This document shows, in pieces, positions 50,608 through 60,902 of a stretch of 64,000 nucleotides of DNA; positions within the stretch are counted from its first letter, which is position 1; each line of letters opens with the position of its first letter. The stretch comes from Vibrio artabrorum. GTDB taxonomy: Bacteria > Pseudomonadota > Gammaproteobacteria > Enterobacterales > Vibrionaceae. The notes under the pieces were generated by a model. It was not told the DNA's origin, did not search any database, and saw only the letters and a program-made list of their open reading frames with translations. The position numbers were made by a program, and so were the translations under genes. The stretch is from assembly GCF_024347295.1 (NCBI RefSeq), contig NZ_AP025458.1, forward strand, positions 2,108,001-2,172,000, written 5' to 3'.

Positions 50608-51584
50608 GTCATCCTCAAGAGTGCGAAGTGAACGAATAAAATAATATCGTCATCCCCAAGAACGAGGGACGAGTGAGTTGGGGATCTCAATCAGTTTATA
50701 GAGAACCTTCAGAGATTCCCTACTCCTTCCTCCGTCAGTCTAGGGAATGACGGAGCCTATAAAACGAAACAATGTCGTCATCCTCAAGAGCGAGGAACGA
50801 GCGAGTTGGGGATCTCATTTAGTTTATAGAGAACCTTAAGAGATTCCCTACTCCTTCCTTCGTCAGTCTAGGGAATGACGGTACTTATAGAGCGAAACAA
50901 TGTCGTCATCCTCAAGAGCGAGGAACGAGCGAGTTGGGGATCTCATTTTATTTATAGAGAACCTTAAGAGATTCCCTACTCCTTCCTTCGTCAGTCTAGG
51001 GAATGACGGAGCCTATAAAACGAAACAATGTCGTCATCCTCAAGAGCGGGGAACGAGCGAGTTGGGGATCTCATTTAGTTTATAGAGAACCTTAAGAGAT
51101 TCCCTACTCCTTCCTTCGTCAGTCTAGGGAATGACGGTACTTATAGAGCGAAACAATGTCGTCATCCTCAAGAGCGAGGAACGAGCAAGTTGGGGATCTC
51201 ATTTAGTTTATAAAGAAACTTAAGAGATTCCCTATTCCTTCCTTCGTCAGTCTAGGGAATGACGGTACTTATAGAGCGAAACAATGTCGTCATCCTCAAG
51301 AGCGAGGAACGAGCGAGTTGGGGATCTCATTTAGTTTATAGAGAACCTTAAGAGATTCCCTACTCCTTCCTACGTCAGTCTAGGGAATGACGGTACTTAT
51401 AGAGCGAAACAATGTCGTCATCCTCAAGAGCGAGGAACGAGCGAGTTGGGGATCTCATTTAGTTTATAAAGAAACTTAAGAGATTCCCTATTCCTTCCTT
51501 CGTCAGTCTAGGGAATGACGGTACTTATAGAGCGAAACAATGTCGTCATCCTCAAGAGCGAGGAACGAGCGAGTTGGGGATCTC
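50608..51584. repeat. Tandem array of 128-bp units (seven full, plus partials)
   Basis: Full units start at 50648, 50776, 50904, 51032, 51160, 51288 and 51416, exactly 128 bp apart. A partial eighth of 41 bp starts at 51544, and a decayed fragment precedes the first at 50608. Each unit is arm A (41 bp, CGTCATCCTCAAG...GGGGATCTC), spacer (23 bp), arm B (41 bp, GAGATTCCC...GGGAATGACG) and linker (23 bp). I count 30 of 41 positions shared between arm A and the reverse complement of arm B. Unit 1 is the most diverged; the inner units differ from each other by only a few bases. The array lies between gltA and ybgI, in a 1.1-kb gap with no real gene. Confidence 0.95.
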
Positions 51585-51676
51585 CTTAAGCGAGCAGATA
51601 AACTCTACAGGTTACCTGCTCAATTCTAGAAAATGATGCATACTCTCGACTCGTATCCCTCATCTCGCAACTTCTC

Positions 51677-52435
51677 TTATACCGGATTATCGATATCAAT
51701 AAACTCAACATCCAAGCCATGCTCTTTCGCTAACCATTCACCTAACGCTTTTACGCCATATCGCTCAGTGGCGTGGTGACCAGCAGCAAAATAATGAATG
51801 TCTTGCTCGCGTGCTGAGTAAGTAGTGCGCTCTGAAATTTCACCAGAGATAAATGCATCAATCCCCTGAGAGGCTGCAAGCTCAATGTAGTCTTGACCAC
51901 CACCAGTACACCAACCGACCGTCGTAATCATTTTTTCTTGGTTTTCTGGAGCGATATGCAGAGGCTTGCGATTCAGAGCTCGGTCAATTTTTTCGGCAAA
52001 CTCTGAACCTGTCATTGGTGTTTTTAATTTGCCAAACATAGCTACCGATTGGGGGTGCCCTTCCAAACCGCCTTCGACTTCTATCTCAAGTAACTCTGCC
52101 AATTTTGCGTTGTTGCCAAGTTCAGGGTGAATATCAAGAGGGAGATGGTAACCTAAAAGGTTGATGTCATTTTTAATCAGGGTACGAATGCGCTTGCCTT
52201 TCATGCCACGAATCGCTTCTGACTCGCCTTTCCAAAAGAAGCCGTGGTGAACCAATAGAGCGTCTGCGTTCAACTCTACCGCTTTATCAATGAGCGCCTG
52301 AGAGGCCGTGACACCTGTTACGATGCGCTTCACATCTGATACCCCTTCAACTTGCAAACCATTGGGGCAGTAATCTTTGATCTGCTGCGGTTGCAGTTTT
52401 TCGTTAAGTCGCTTTTCTAATTGTAAGTTATTCAT
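51677..52435 (-). CDS. ybgI: Nif3/YbgI-family dinuclear metal-binding protein
   Basis: 252 residues. The metal-site motifs are ALLVHHGFFWKG near residue 62, HLPLDIHPELGNNAKLAE near 98, and FAAGHHATERYGVKALGEWL near the C-terminus. E. coli YbgI is a toroidal hexamer with two metals per subunit. It was formerly linked to GTP cyclohydrolase I (type 2) on weak grounds, and its cellular role is uncertain. It converges on the tandem array and is divergent from the DUF1853 gene. Confidence 0.9.
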   Translation of the reverse strand: MNNLQLEKRLNEKLQPQQIKDYCPNGLQVEGVSDVKRIVTGVTASQALIDKAVELNADALLVHHGFFWKGESEAIRGMKGKRIRTLIKNDINLLGYHLPLDIHPELGNNAKLAELLEIEVEGGLEGHPQSVAMFGKLKTPMTGSEFAEKIDRALNRKPLHIAPENQEKMITTVGWCTGGGQDYIELAASQGIDAFISGEISERTTYSAREQDIHYFAAGHHATERYGVKALGEWLAKEHGLDVEFIDIDNPV

Positions 52436-52582
52436 TTTTATTTCCAGCTTACCTTTATATTAACGCCGTTATATCAATTTACAGGTAGAATGTCGAAAGC
52501 CCCAGGGCTATGTTTATCAAGGGCAATGTTTATCAAGAGCTATGTTGATGACGAACCGATGACCGAAATTTACGAGGAACCG

Positions 52583-53341
52583 ATGACAGCACTGCAACGC
52601 TTTTACCAATGGGTCATCGACTCGCCGCCGTTACTGGAAATCAAGCCACCTGTATCGAATCTCAATGTCTTTTTAAGCGACTATGTCATTGACTCAGCGC
52701 ACACATACCATGGTAACCCTAGGTTAGGTTTCCTCTACCAACATCTGTGTAGACAAGTCGTCGAAGCCTCAGCGAATTATTCAATAAAATACGAAGAGAT
52801 TCAGATCAATGTCGCAGGCAGAACACTAGGCGCAATCGACTTTATTCTTGAAGATTCGAGCAGCCAAAAGCTGGAACATTGGGAAGTGGCGATTAAGTTT
52901 TATCTGCTCCATGAACAAACATGGTTTGGACCCAACTCTCACGATCAATTGGACAAAAAGCTCGCTAGAATGCTCGGCCACCAGCTCGAAATGTCCTCTT
53001 CTGCAGCGTTTATTGAGCAATATCCGGAGATCGATGTCGACTCAAAGCACCTACTTATGCAAGGGCGCTTATACACCAACCCTTTCTTGGAGCAAAATGT
53101 ACCGACTGAATGTTTAGGCTACGACATTAACTCCAGCCAAGTTAACGGCTTTTGGTGTTATCAAAGCCAAGCGCATTTAATCACTGAAGCGCTCTACCCT
53201 CTCACCAAAGAGCAATGGGCGGCAGGGACGGATGATTTCAGCAGTCAGCCTATCACCGAGTTTGGTGATCGCTTCGTCCATGGGCAAACCAAGTCTGGGC
53301 AATTCTGGTTTGTGATGCCACAAAGTTGGCCACACGGTTAG
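52583..53341 (+). CDS. DUF1853 family protein
   Basis: 252 residues from the ATG with GAGGA 5 bp upstream; in-frame ATG codons at 52526 and 52559 and a start at 52490 are alternatives, so the N-terminus is uncertain. The conserved core includes PRLGFLYQHLCRQVVEAS, LGAIDFILEDSS and the signature LEHWEVAIKFYLLHEQTWFG followed by NSHDQLDKKLARML. The pattern of acidic and lysine residues recalls the PD-(D/E)XK nuclease fold, but that is inference. No function is known. Confidence 0.8.
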   Translation: MTALQRFYQWVIDSPPLLEIKPPVSNLNVFLSDYVIDSAHTYHGNPRLGFLYQHLCRQVVEASANYSIKYEEIQINVAGRTLGAIDFILEDSSSQKLEHWEVAIKFYLLHEQTWFGPNSHDQLDKKLARMLGHQLEMSSSAAFIEQYPEIDVDSKHLLMQGRLYTNPFLEQNVPTECLGYDINSSQVNGFWCYQSQAHLITEALYPLTKEQWAAGTDDFSSQPITEFGDRFVHGQTKSGQFWFVMPQSWPHG

Positions 53342-53385
53342 TCGTCTGAGTGATCTCACTTACCTTTCCCGCAACCAGCATAAAT

Positions 53386-53418
53386 AAAAAGGGCTGATGC
53401 TTTCACATCAACCCTTCT
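53386..53418. terminator. Bidirectional terminator between the DUF1853 gene and pgm
   Basis: AAGGGCTGATG pairs with CATCAACCCTT (one mismatch or G-U) over a 6-nt loop. Genes converge here. Confidence 0.75.
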
Positions 53419-53455
53419 ATCTATTTAGCTTTTAGATCCAGTAATCAAATTTCGA

Positions 53456-55102
53456 TTACAGACCAGCCGCTGCAAATACTTGGTTCACAATCTCTTGAGC
53501 TTCTGCTTCGATGGCTTTCAGGTGCTCTTCACCTTTAAAGCTTTCACAGTAGATCTTGTAGATGTCTTCAGTACCGGATGGACGAGCAGCAAACCAACCG
53601 TTCTCAGTCGTCACCTTAAGACCACCAATCGCCGCACCGTTACCTGGAGCGTGCGTTAAGCGGGCTGTAATTGGATCACCAGCCAGCATCTCAGCAGAAA
53701 CCATCTCTGGAGATAGCTTTTTAAGCACGTCTTTTTGTGCGCCATTGGCTACCGCTTGAATACGGTTGTACTTAGACTCACCGTGTTTAGCGGCCAGTTC
53801 TTCGTAGTATTCTTGTGGGTTCTTACCTGTCACCGCTGTGATCTCAGCCGCAAGTAAGCAAAGAATCAGGCCGTCTTTATCGGTTGACCAAGGCGTGCCG
53901 TCTTTACGTAGGAAAGAGGCACCCGCACTCTCTTCACCGCCGAAACCAAACTGACCGTTGTATAGACCATCGACAAACCATTTAAATCCAACAGGCACTT
54001 CGCAAAGCTCACGACCTAAGTCAGCCACTACGCGGTCGATTAATGCGCTTGATACCAGTGTCTTACCCACAGCCACGTCTTTACCCCAACCTTCACGGTT
54101 ACGGTATAGGTAATCAATACAAACCGCTAAGAAGTGGTTTGGATTCATCAAACCTTTAGGTGTCACGATACCGTGGCGATCGTAATCTGGGTCATTACCA
54201 AACGCGAGAGCGTACTCGTCTTTTAGCGCCAGTAAGCCTGCCATTGCGTAAGGAGATGAACAGTCCATACGAACCACGCCATCTTTATCGAGAGACATGA
54301 ATTGGAATGAAGGGTCAATCGCTTCATTGACCAGAGTAAGATCGAGATTGTACGCTTTGCCAATTTGACGCCAGTAATCAATACCACTGCCACCCAGTGG
54401 ATCGACACCAATCTTGATGTTTGCTTTCTGGATCGCTTCCATATCCACAACGTTCACTAAATCAGCGACGTATGGTGCCACTAGGTCAACTTCTTTTACT
54501 AACTCAGACTGTTTCGCCTGTGCGATAGGCGTACGCTTAACACCTTGCATTTGCTCAGCAATGATCGCGTTTGCACGGTCTTCAATCGCTTGAGTCAATT
54601 CAGCTTCTGCCGGGCCACCGTGTGTTGGGTTGTATTTGATACCGCCGTCTTGTGGTGGGTTGTGTGAAGGCGTGATAACAATGCCATCAGCTTTTTTGTC
54701 ATTCACGAGGTTATGCGTAAGAATCGCGTGCGAAATACCCGGTGTTGGCGTAAAACCATTGTTTTCTTGAATAATCACTTCAACGCCATTCGCGACAAGC
54801 ACTTCGATAACCGTAGAAAATGCAGGCTCAGATAGAGCGTGAGTATCTTTACCTAAGAAAAGTGGGCCCGTTGTGCCCTGAGCGGCACGAACTTCAGCAA
54901 CCGCTTGTGCAATCGCTAGAATGTGGTTTTCGTTAAATGTTGATTTATCTGCAGTACCACGGTGACCTGATGTACCGAACAATACTTTATGATCTGGGTT
55001 ACTCGCATCCGGTTGCTGTAAGAAATAGTTAGCAACTAAAGCCGGGATATTATGAAGATCTTCCTGCTGAGCTTTCTGCCCAGCACGAGGGTGCATAGCC
55101 AT
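53456..55102 (-). CDS. pgm: Phosphoglucomutase
   Basis: 548 residues, alpha-D-phosphohexomutase family. It interconverts glucose-1- and glucose-6-phosphate for glycogen, UDP-glucose and surface-sugar synthesis. The phosphoserine is S146 in [13 protein letters not shown]. The metal loop is [12 protein letters not shown], the sugar-specificity loop is GFGGEESAG, and the phosphate-binding loop is [12 protein letters not shown] at the C-terminus. It follows seqA on the same strand (terminator between), the seqA-pgm order known from E. coli. Confidence 0.96.
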   Translation of the reverse strand: MAMHPRAGQKAQQEDLHNIPALVANYFLQQPDASNPDHKVLFGTSGHRGTADKSTFNENHILAIAQAVAEVRAAQGTTGPLFLGKDTHALSEPAFSTVIEVLVANGVEVIIQENNGFTPTPGISHAILTHNLVNDKKADGIVITPSHNPPQDGGIKYNPTHGGPAEAELTQAIEDRANAIIAEQMQGVKRTPIAQAKQSELVKEVDLVAPYVADLVNVVDMEAIQKANIKIGVDPLGGSGIDYWRQIGKAYNLDLTLVNEAIDPSFQFMSLDKDGVVRMDCSSPYAMAGLLALKDEYALAFGNDPDYDRHGIVTPKGLMNPNHFLAVCIDYLYRNREGWGKDVAVGKTLVSSALIDRVVADLGRELCEVPVGFKWFVDGLYNGQFGFGGEESAGASFLRKDGTPWSTDKDGLILCLLAAEITAVTGKNPQEYYEELAAKHGESKYNRIQAVANGAQKDVLKKLSPEMVSAEMLAGDPITARLTHAPGNGAAIGGLKVTTENGWFAARPSGTEDIYKIYCESFKGEEHLKAIEAEAQEIVNQVFAAAGL

Positions 55103-55131
55103 TTTTCGACATCCTTATATAAAACTTACAA

Positions 55132-55182
55132 ACAAAAAAACCTCATAATATCTTCTTATCCATGGATATTATGAGGTTTAAA
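55132..55182 (-). terminator. Rho-independent terminator between seqA and pgm
   Basis: On the minus strand AAACCTCATAATATC pairs with GATATTATGAGGTTT (perfect 15-bp stem) with a T-run. Confidence 0.92.
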
Positions 55183-55192
55183 TCAGATTTCG

Positions 55193-55732
55193 CTAAATTG
55201 AACCGGTGACTTTTTCTATCAATTCAGCTTGGAAACTCATACGGCTCATAAGCTGCTCAATCATTTGTCTTTTACGGCTAGTATTATTATTAGTAATCAC
55301 CCAAAAAGGACTTTGTGGAATCGCTTTAGGCTTGGTGGTGTTACCATTGGCTAACAACGTTGCTTCGTTATCTGCGAAATAAACACGCTTACGGCCTTTA
55401 ACTTGAGTTGCTTCTGAAAAGCTTTCAGGGTCGATTTTATGCAGTGTAGATAACACAAGCATGAAACGATCAATGGCTTTCTTTAGTGATGCAAACTCAT
55501 CTGATATTAGTAATGAACGCATTTCTTTAACGCCATCTAACTTCTCTAGAGTAAAACCTACCTCTTTACTAACAACGATACCTTTTGGTTCAACGATATC
55601 TTCAATCGGAACCTTACCTTGGCTATCAACCTGTAATAAGCGACGCAGAATATCTGAAGCGCTTTCGCCAATACGTTCTGTCTGACCCGCAATAAAACGG
55701 TATAGGTCTTCATCAACCTCAATTGTTTTCAT
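55193..55732 (-). CDS. seqA: Negative modulator of replication initiation SeqA
   Basis: 179 residues. The N-terminal oligomerisation motif is MKTIEVDEDLYRFIAGQTER with GESASDILRRLL (about 1-35). The C-terminal DNA-binding domain (about 70-179) binds hemimethylated GATC and includes KGRKRVYFADNEATLLANGN and TNNNTSRKRQMIEQLM. It sequesters newly replicated origins. It is divergent from ybfF, as in E. coli. Confidence 0.95.
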   Translation of the reverse strand: MKTIEVDEDLYRFIAGQTERIGESASDILRRLLQVDSQGKVPIEDIVEPKGIVVSKEVGFTLEKLDGVKEMRSLLISDEFASLKKAIDRFMLVLSTLHKIDPESFSEATQVKGRKRVYFADNEATLLANGNTTKPKAIPQSPFWVITNNNTSRKRQMIEQLMSRMSFQAELIEKVTGSI

Positions 55733-55825
55733 TCGCTTTTCACAATCTCAATGTTTAAACTCTGGATGATTATAGCGAGATCCGCGCGGATACTCTACGT
55801 CAAACCCACCATGAATAAGAGAAAA

Positions 55826-56587
55826 ATGTCACTACAGCTCAACTATAAAATTGAAGGTGAGGGTCACACCATCGTTTTGATCCATGGATTATTCGGTAAC
55901 TTAGACAACCTTGGCTTGCTGGCTAGGGATCTCAAAGCCGATCATCAGGTGCTTAGCCTCGATCTACGCAACCACGGTCAATCTTTCCATAGTGACATTC
56001 ACGATTATCAAGCAATGGCACAAGATGTCGCTCAACTGTTGAATGATCTGGCACTGAAAGAGGTCACAGTGATCGGTCATTCAATGGGGGGCAAAGTCGC
56101 AATGGCGCTGACGCAACATTTTGCACTGCGTAAGTTGATCGTATTAGATATGGCACCTATTGCGTACAAAGAACATCGACACAACAACGTATTCGCGGGC
56201 CTGCAAGCCGTAATTGAAGAGCAACCGACCTCTCGCTCAGAGACGTTAAAGATCCTCTCGAAACATATCGAAATAGATGGGGTTCGTCAGTTCTTAACCA
56301 AATCTTTGTTCAAAGCAGAGCACGGCATCATGGAATGGCGCTTCAATGTTGCTTCGTTATTGAGCAACTACCCAAGTATTATGGGTTGGGCGCCGATCGA
56401 GAAAACCTCGGTCAAAACCTTGCTAATAAAAGGTGGGGATTCTGATTACCTCACCACCGAACATCAAGCCGCCGTTCAGCAGCAATTTTCTCACGCAAAG
56501 GCACACGTTATCGCGAATACTGGTCACTGGCTGCATGCCGAAAAACCGGCAGAAGTACTTAGAGCAATTAGAAAGTTCATCGCTTAA
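55826..56587 (+). CDS. ybfF: Alpha/beta-fold acyl-CoA/ester hydrolase YbfF
   Basis: 253 residues from the ATG giving MSLQLNYKIEGEGHTIVLIH; ATG 55811 and a start at 55751 are further upstream in frame. IVLIHGLFGNLDNLGLLARD forms the oxyanion region, and the nucleophile is S86 in GHSMGGKVA. The catalytic histidine lies in ANTGHWLHAEKPAEV. E. coli YbfF is an esterase active on acyl-CoA. It is upstream of a DUF2788 gene and fldA in the standard seqA-ybfF-fldA-fur arrangement. Confidence 0.9.
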   Translation: MSLQLNYKIEGEGHTIVLIHGLFGNLDNLGLLARDLKADHQVLSLDLRNHGQSFHSDIHDYQAMAQDVAQLLNDLALKEVTVIGHSMGGKVAMALTQHFALRKLIVLDMAPIAYKEHRHNNVFAGLQAVIEEQPTSRSETLKILSKHIEIDGVRQFLTKSLFKAEHGIMEWRFNVASLLSNYPSIMGWAPIEKTSVKTLLIKGGDSDYLTTEHQAAVQQQFSHAKAHVIANTGHWLHAEKPAEVLRAIRKFIA

Positions 56588-56693
56588 ACACTCTTTTCGT
56601 ACCGATAAAGAGAGCGATACAATCACTGCAGATTAACTTTATCTCACAACAGTGATATAGTGCGCCCAAGCAAAATTGGTATATAAGGTTCCC

Positions 56694-56912
56694 ATGCTTT
56701 ACGATTACATGAACATCATTGAATCTGTTGGTTTGGATCTTCTGTTTGCCGCGATTTTCTTTTTGATCGGTATGGCAATTAAAGACGTTCTAAAGCAAGG
56801 TAATGTTCCAGCATTTGGTCGTCGCATCGTATGGTTAGTACTTTTCCTTGGTTGTGCGGGTTTTATCGCCAAAGGGATAATCCAACTAAGCTGGGAAGGA
56901 ACGGGGATCTAA
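56694..56912 (+). CDS. DUF2788 family small membrane protein
   Basis: 72 residues from the ATG giving MLYDYMNIIESVGLDLLFAA, with AAGG 7 bp upstream. Two hydrophobic helices are separated by DVLKQGNVPAFGRRIVW. No function is known for this family, which is found next to fldA in Vibrio and enterics (ybfE/ybfF region). It lies about 60 bp before fldA and may be cotranscribed with it. Confidence 0.85.
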   Translation: MLYDYMNIIESVGLDLLFAAIFFLIGMAIKDVLKQGNVPAFGRRIVWLVLFLGCAGFIAKGIIQLSWEGTGI

Positions 56913-56970
56913 TGATTCTCTTTCGAACTTTATTACACCGACAACAGACAAAATGAAAGGTAATGATTCT

Positions 56971-57504
56971 ATGGCAAGTGTAGGTCTCTTCTTTGGTAGC
57001 GATACAGGTAACACTGAAGCTGTTGCTAAGATGATTCAAAAGCAATTGGGCAAGCAGCTCGTTCACGTTCAAGACATTGCAAAAAGCAGCAAAGAAGATA
57101 TCGATAACTTCGATCTACTGCTGCTTGGTATCCCTACGTGGTACTACGGCGAAGCACAATGTGACTGGGACGACTTTTTCCCTGAGCTAGAAGCGATTGA
57201 TTTTTCAACGAAGCTTGTTGCTATCTTTGGCTGTGGCGACCAAGAAGATTACGCAGAATACTTCTGTGATGCTATGGGGACTATCCGTGACATCGTTGAA
57301 GCAAAAGGCGGTACTATCTTAGGTCACACATCAACTGAAGGCTACGAATTCGAAGCATCGAAAGGGTTAGTTGAGGGCGATGACAGCCAATTCGTTGGCC
57401 TATGTATCGATGAAGACCGTCAACCTGAGCTAACTGAGGAGCGTGTTTCGAACTGGGTTAAACAAATCCACGAAGAGATGTGCCTAGCAGAGCTAGAAGA
57501 CTAA
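56971..57504 (+). CDS. fldA: Flavodoxin 1
   Basis: 177 residues from the second ATG, giving MASVGLFFGSDTGNTEAVAK (the first ATG is 18 bp upstream, without family similarity). FMN phosphate loop GSDTGNTEA at 9-17, then GIPTWYYGEAQCDWDDFF and FGCGDQEDYAEYFCDA. Long-chain flavodoxin, an electron donor to enzymes such as IspG/IspH and class III ribonucleotide reductase. Terminator follows; fur is two genes on. Confidence 0.95.
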   Translation: MASVGLFFGSDTGNTEAVAKMIQKQLGKQLVHVQDIAKSSKEDIDNFDLLLLGIPTWYYGEAQCDWDDFFPELEAIDFSTKLVAIFGCGDQEDYAEYFCDAMGTIRDIVEAKGGTILGHTSTEGYEFEASKGLVEGDDSQFVGLCIDEDRQPELTEERVSNWVKQIHEEMCLAELED

Positions 57505-57552
57505 TTCTCTGATGGTTGTTAATAGTTACAATTAATAACCATTATGTAGATA

Positions 57553-57583
57553 TGAAAAAACCTCCATCTTGGAGGTTTTTTGC
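57553..57583. terminator. Terminator between fldA and the DUF4442 gene
   Basis: AAAAAACCTCC pairs with GGAGGTTTTTT over a 5-nt loop. Genes converge; T-runs on both strands. Confidence 0.9.
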
Positions 57584-57599
57584 GATTTATACTGATTAA

Positions 57600-58106
57600 T
57601 TAGCACTCAACTTCTAATGCGTCATCATCCTCTCTAAACTGCGGTTTTTTTCTGACATACAGAGTGCGCTGAATTTCTGATACCACATTCCCCTTCTTAT
57701 CTTTCACGTAGATAATGAACTCAGGAAAACACTTTTCACCAAGCTGTGTCTGACGGTAGATTTCGTCAAGTTGTCCTTGGCTTATCTCAAAATCAGCGTA
57801 CAGGTCAGATTGGCCCGGCTTAATGAAGTTAATGCTCGCCTCCTTATCCCAAACGTAATATCGCTCCCCTAAAATTCCCATTAACATCAAGGAGTAAACA
57901 GGATCAGTTAAAGAAAATATGCTACCCCCATATTGAGTGCGATTGGCGTTCTTGTTCCACCAACGTAGCTTTAATATCGTCTTAACGACTCTAAAGTCAG
58001 GGCTTATATGGGCAATACGAATACCCGCCCCCCAAAAAGGTGGCCAAATATTGAGTGCGAACTTTACAATGTTCGGTTTGTAAATTTTTGCGAGCTGCTT
58101 GTTCAT
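57600..58106 (-). CDS. DUF4442 family protein (hotdog-fold thioesterase-like)
   Basis: 168 residues from ATG 58106 (a GTG 6 bp upstream is possible). It contains WPPFWGAGIRIAHISPDFRV, KLRWWNKNANRTQYGGSIFS and the following TDPVYSLMLMG, the hallmark of the DUF4442 clan of hotdog-fold proteins. The family is thioesterase-like but its substrate is unknown. It lies between fldA and fur, divergent from fur. Confidence 0.82.
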   Translation of the reverse strand: MNKQLAKIYKPNIVKFALNIWPPFWGAGIRIAHISPDFRVVKTILKLRWWNKNANRTQYGGSIFSLTDPVYSLMLMGILGERYYVWDKEASINFIKPGQSDLYADFEISQGQLDEIYRQTQLGEKCFPEFIIYVKDKKGNVVSEIQRTLYVRKKPQFREDDDALEVEC

Positions 58107-58313
58107 AACCACATTCCATGTTCATATCAGAAACACCGCCACCTTGACTGGTCGTACCTCTACTATAAGGGAGATACTTTCATTTTACAAAACAGATTGT
58201 GATGTCAGTGAGTAACCCTTTGAAGTTCGTGGTTTATTGTTATCTCTGACTAAACTATAATGGCATTAATATTGAATTCTGTTAATTGCTGCAGATCATC
58301 AACAGGAAAGTGT

Positions 58314-58760
58314 ATGTCAGACAATAATCAAGCGCTAAAAGATGCTGGTCTTAAAGTGACCCTTCCACGGCTCAAAATTTTAGAAGTATTACAACAGCCA
58401 GAGTGCCAACATATTAGTGCTGAAGATTTATATAAAAAGCTGATCGACTTAGGAGAAGAGATTGGGCTTGCGACCGTTTATCGTGTACTTAACCAATTCG
58501 ATGATGCTGGCATTGTAACGCGCCACCACTTTGAAGGCGGTAAGTCTGTATTTGAACTTTCAACACAGTACCATCATGACCACCTTGTGTGTCTAGACTG
58601 CGGTGAAGTTATTGAATTTTCTGATGAGCTTATCGAAGAAAGACAGAAACAAATCGCAGAACGCTATAACGTGAAACTGACAAACCACAGTTTGTACTTA
58701 TATGGCAAGAGCATTAGCGGAGGTTGCAAAGGCAACCCAGATGCTCACAAAGCAAAATAA
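58314..58760 (+). CDS. fur: Ferric uptake regulator Fur
   Basis: 148 residues from the ATG with AGGAAA 8 bp upstream, giving MSDNNQALKDAGLKVTLPRL. It is the iron-responsive repressor of uptake genes, including feoABC in this window. The winged-helix domain (about 1-82) includes LGLATVYRVLNQFDDAGIV-type recognition helix (here GLATVYRVLNQFDDAGIVTR), and the metal-binding dimerisation domain has HHDHLVCLDCGEVIEF with C93 and C96. Placed after fldA as in E. coli, though separated by the DUF4442 gene. Confidence 0.97.
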   Translation: MSDNNQALKDAGLKVTLPRLKILEVLQQPECQHISAEDLYKKLIDLGEEIGLATVYRVLNQFDDAGIVTRHHFEGGKSVFELSTQYHHDHLVCLDCGEVIEFSDELIEERQKQIAERYNVKLTNHSLYLYGKSISGGCKGNPDAHKAK

Positions 58761-58823
58761 ACGTTTTCTATTCGGGCTAAAAATCTGCTCGATCGTTATT
58801 TAGCTCAACGAGTTATTCAGACA

Positions 58824-58855
58824 CAAAAAAACCGGCTCTAAGCCGGTTTTTTATT
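58824..58855. terminator. Bidirectional terminator between fur and glnS
   Basis: AAAAAACCGGCT pairs with AGCCGGTTTTTT, with T-runs on both strands. Genes converge. Confidence 0.9.
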
Positions 58856-58933
58856 AAGTCCATCTTAAGAAACTAAGCTTTTAGAAACAGAACTTGGAAA
58901 AACAGATCTATTAAGCTATTAATCTATTAGCTA

Positions 58934-60601
58934 TTAAGCCTCAGTTTTACCCCAAGTGTCACGTAGACCAACCGTGCGGTTGAAGACTAGTGCGTCTGCT
59001 TTAGAATCTTTGGAATCCACACAGAAGTAGCCTGTACGTTCAAACTGGTACGCTTGCTCTGCCACACCTTCCGCTAGGCTAGGTTCAACAAAACCGTTTA
59101 GCGTAACCAGTGATTCAGGGTTAAGCGTCGCTGCAAAATCATCAGCAGCGGCTGGGTTGGCCACTGTGAATAGACGATCGTACAAACGAATCTCAGCAGG
59201 TAGCGCTTTATCAGCTGATACCCAGTGGATAACACCTTTCACTTTACGGCCATCTGCTGGGTTCTTACCGAGTGTTTCGTTATCGTAAGAACAGAAGATA
59301 GTCGTAATGTTACCTTCTGCATCTTTTTCGATACGTTCAGCTTTGATCACGTAAGCACCACGTAGACGAACTTCTTTGCCAAGAACCAAACGCTTGTATT
59401 TCTTGTTTGCTTCTTCACGGAAGTCGTCACGCTCAATCCAAACTTCACGGGTAAATGGAACTTCACGAGTACCCATTTCTGGCTTGTTCGGGTGGTTTGC
59501 AACCGTTAGCGTTTCTACGGTATCTGCTTCGTAGTTTTCGATAACGATCTTAACTGGATCCAGAACAGCCATTGCACGAGGTGCATTTTCGTTCAGATCA
59601 TCACGGATGCAAGATTCAAGTGAACCGAACTCAATCATGTTCTCTTGCTTAGTCACGCCAATACGCTTACAGAATTCACGAATCGAACTTGAAGTAAAAC
59701 CACGACGACGTAGGCCAGAGATAGTAGGCATACGTGGGTCATCCCAACCTTGCACTAGATTTTCAACCACAAGTTGGTTCAGCTTACGCTTAGACATCAC
59801 TGTGTATTCAAGATTTAGACGGCTAAACTCGTACTGACGAGGTTGGCAATCAATCGTGATGTTATCTAGAACCCAATCGTACAAACGACGGTTATCTTGG
59901 AATTCAAGCGTACAGATAGAGTGCGTAATACCTTCCAGCGCATCAGAGATACAGTGAGTAAAGTCGTACATTGGGTAAATGCACCACTTGTCAGCAGTTT
60001 GATGATGGTGAGCAAAACGAACACGGTAGATAACAGGATCGCGCATCACCATGAACGAAGAGCTCATGTCGATCTTAGCACGTAGACACGCTTTACCTTC
60101 TTCAAAGCCACCGTCACGCATTTTTTCAAACAACGCTAGGTTCTCTTCAGGACTGCGATCACGATATGGGCTTGCTTTACCTGGCTCTTTTAAGGTGCCA
60201 CGGTATTCACGGATCTGCTCAGGACTTAGCTCGTCAACGTATGCTAAGCCTTTATTAATTAATTCCACAGCATAAGCGTAAAGCGTATCGAAGTAGTTGG
60301 ATGAATAACAAACATCACCAGACCATTCGAAGCCTAACCAGCTTACATCATTCTTAATTGACTCAACGTATTCAACGTCTTCTTTTTCAGGGTTTGTATC
60401 ATCGAAACGAAGATTACACTGTCCCTGGTAGTCCTGAGCAATACCAAAGTTCAAGCAAATAGATTTAGCGTGACCAATGTGCAGGTAGCCATTCGGCTCC
60501 GGCGGAAAACGAGTATGCACGCTACTGTGTGTACCATCCGCTAAATCTTTATCGATAATTTGGCGAATGAAATTCGATGGACGAGCCTCAGCTTCACTCA
60601 T
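58934..60601 (-). CDS. glnS: Glutamine-tRNA ligase
   Basis: 555 residues, typical length. Class I synthetase: the HIGH motif is HIGH at 41-44 in [19 protein letters not shown], and the KMSKS-type motif is [10 protein letters not shown]. The anticodon-binding beta-barrels include [20 protein letters not shown] and GLRDTWGK at the C-terminus. It charges tRNA-Gln directly. The 300-bp gap to nagE upstream holds the nagE terminator and the glnS promoter region; I see no structured leader. Confidence 0.97.
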   Translation of the reverse strand: MSEAEARPSNFIRQIIDKDLADGTHSSVHTRFPPEPNGYLHIGHAKSICLNFGIAQDYQGQCNLRFDDTNPEKEDVEYVESIKNDVSWLGFEWSGDVCYSSNYFDTLYAYAVELINKGLAYVDELSPEQIREYRGTLKEPGKASPYRDRSPEENLALFEKMRDGGFEEGKACLRAKIDMSSSFMVMRDPVIYRVRFAHHHQTADKWCIYPMYDFTHCISDALEGITHSICTLEFQDNRRLYDWVLDNITIDCQPRQYEFSRLNLEYTVMSKRKLNQLVVENLVQGWDDPRMPTISGLRRRGFTSSSIREFCKRIGVTKQENMIEFGSLESCIRDDLNENAPRAMAVLDPVKIVIENYEADTVETLTVANHPNKPEMGTREVPFTREVWIERDDFREEANKKYKRLVLGKEVRLRGAYVIKAERIEKDAEGNITTIFCSYDNETLGKNPADGRKVKGVIHWVSADKALPAEIRLYDRLFTVANPAAADDFAATLNPESLVTLNGFVEPSLAEGVAEQAYQFERTGYFCVDSKDSKADALVFNRTVGLRDTWGKTEA

Positions 60602-60822
60602 CTATAGCACCTCTATGTATTTAGTATTGTCAGAGAAAGTTATCTTTCATATCCGAGACAAAGGCCACTTTTGATGGCGGTCAAAGATAGAAAGATCATT
60701 GTTGCTAATCATCCACAATTCTTCGCCTTTGCACAATAAGAACCGTCCGTTAATTGTGATTATTTCCGCTATTCGATGAAGAATAGAACGAACCTTGCTC
60801 ACTGGCTATAAATGACAAGTGT

Positions 60823-60850
60823 AAAAAAGCCTCCCATGTGGGAGGCTTTC
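60823..60850 (-). terminator. Rho-independent terminator after nagE
   Basis: AAAGCCTCCCA pairs with TGGGAGGCTTT over 2 nt, with a T-run on the minus strand. Confidence 0.9.
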
Positions 60851-60902
60851 AATTTCAAACTTACTTAAGAGTCGTGTTACGTCTTAATAAGTACTTCCTT
60901 TA

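Noticed and set aside
50900..51085. 61-codon ORF within the 128-bp array
   Set aside because: It is made of repeat sequence, and similar frames appear by chance in each unit; no coding character.
50608..51584. CRISPR array
   Set aside because: Unit is a constant 128 bp with no variable spacers, and there are no cas genes.
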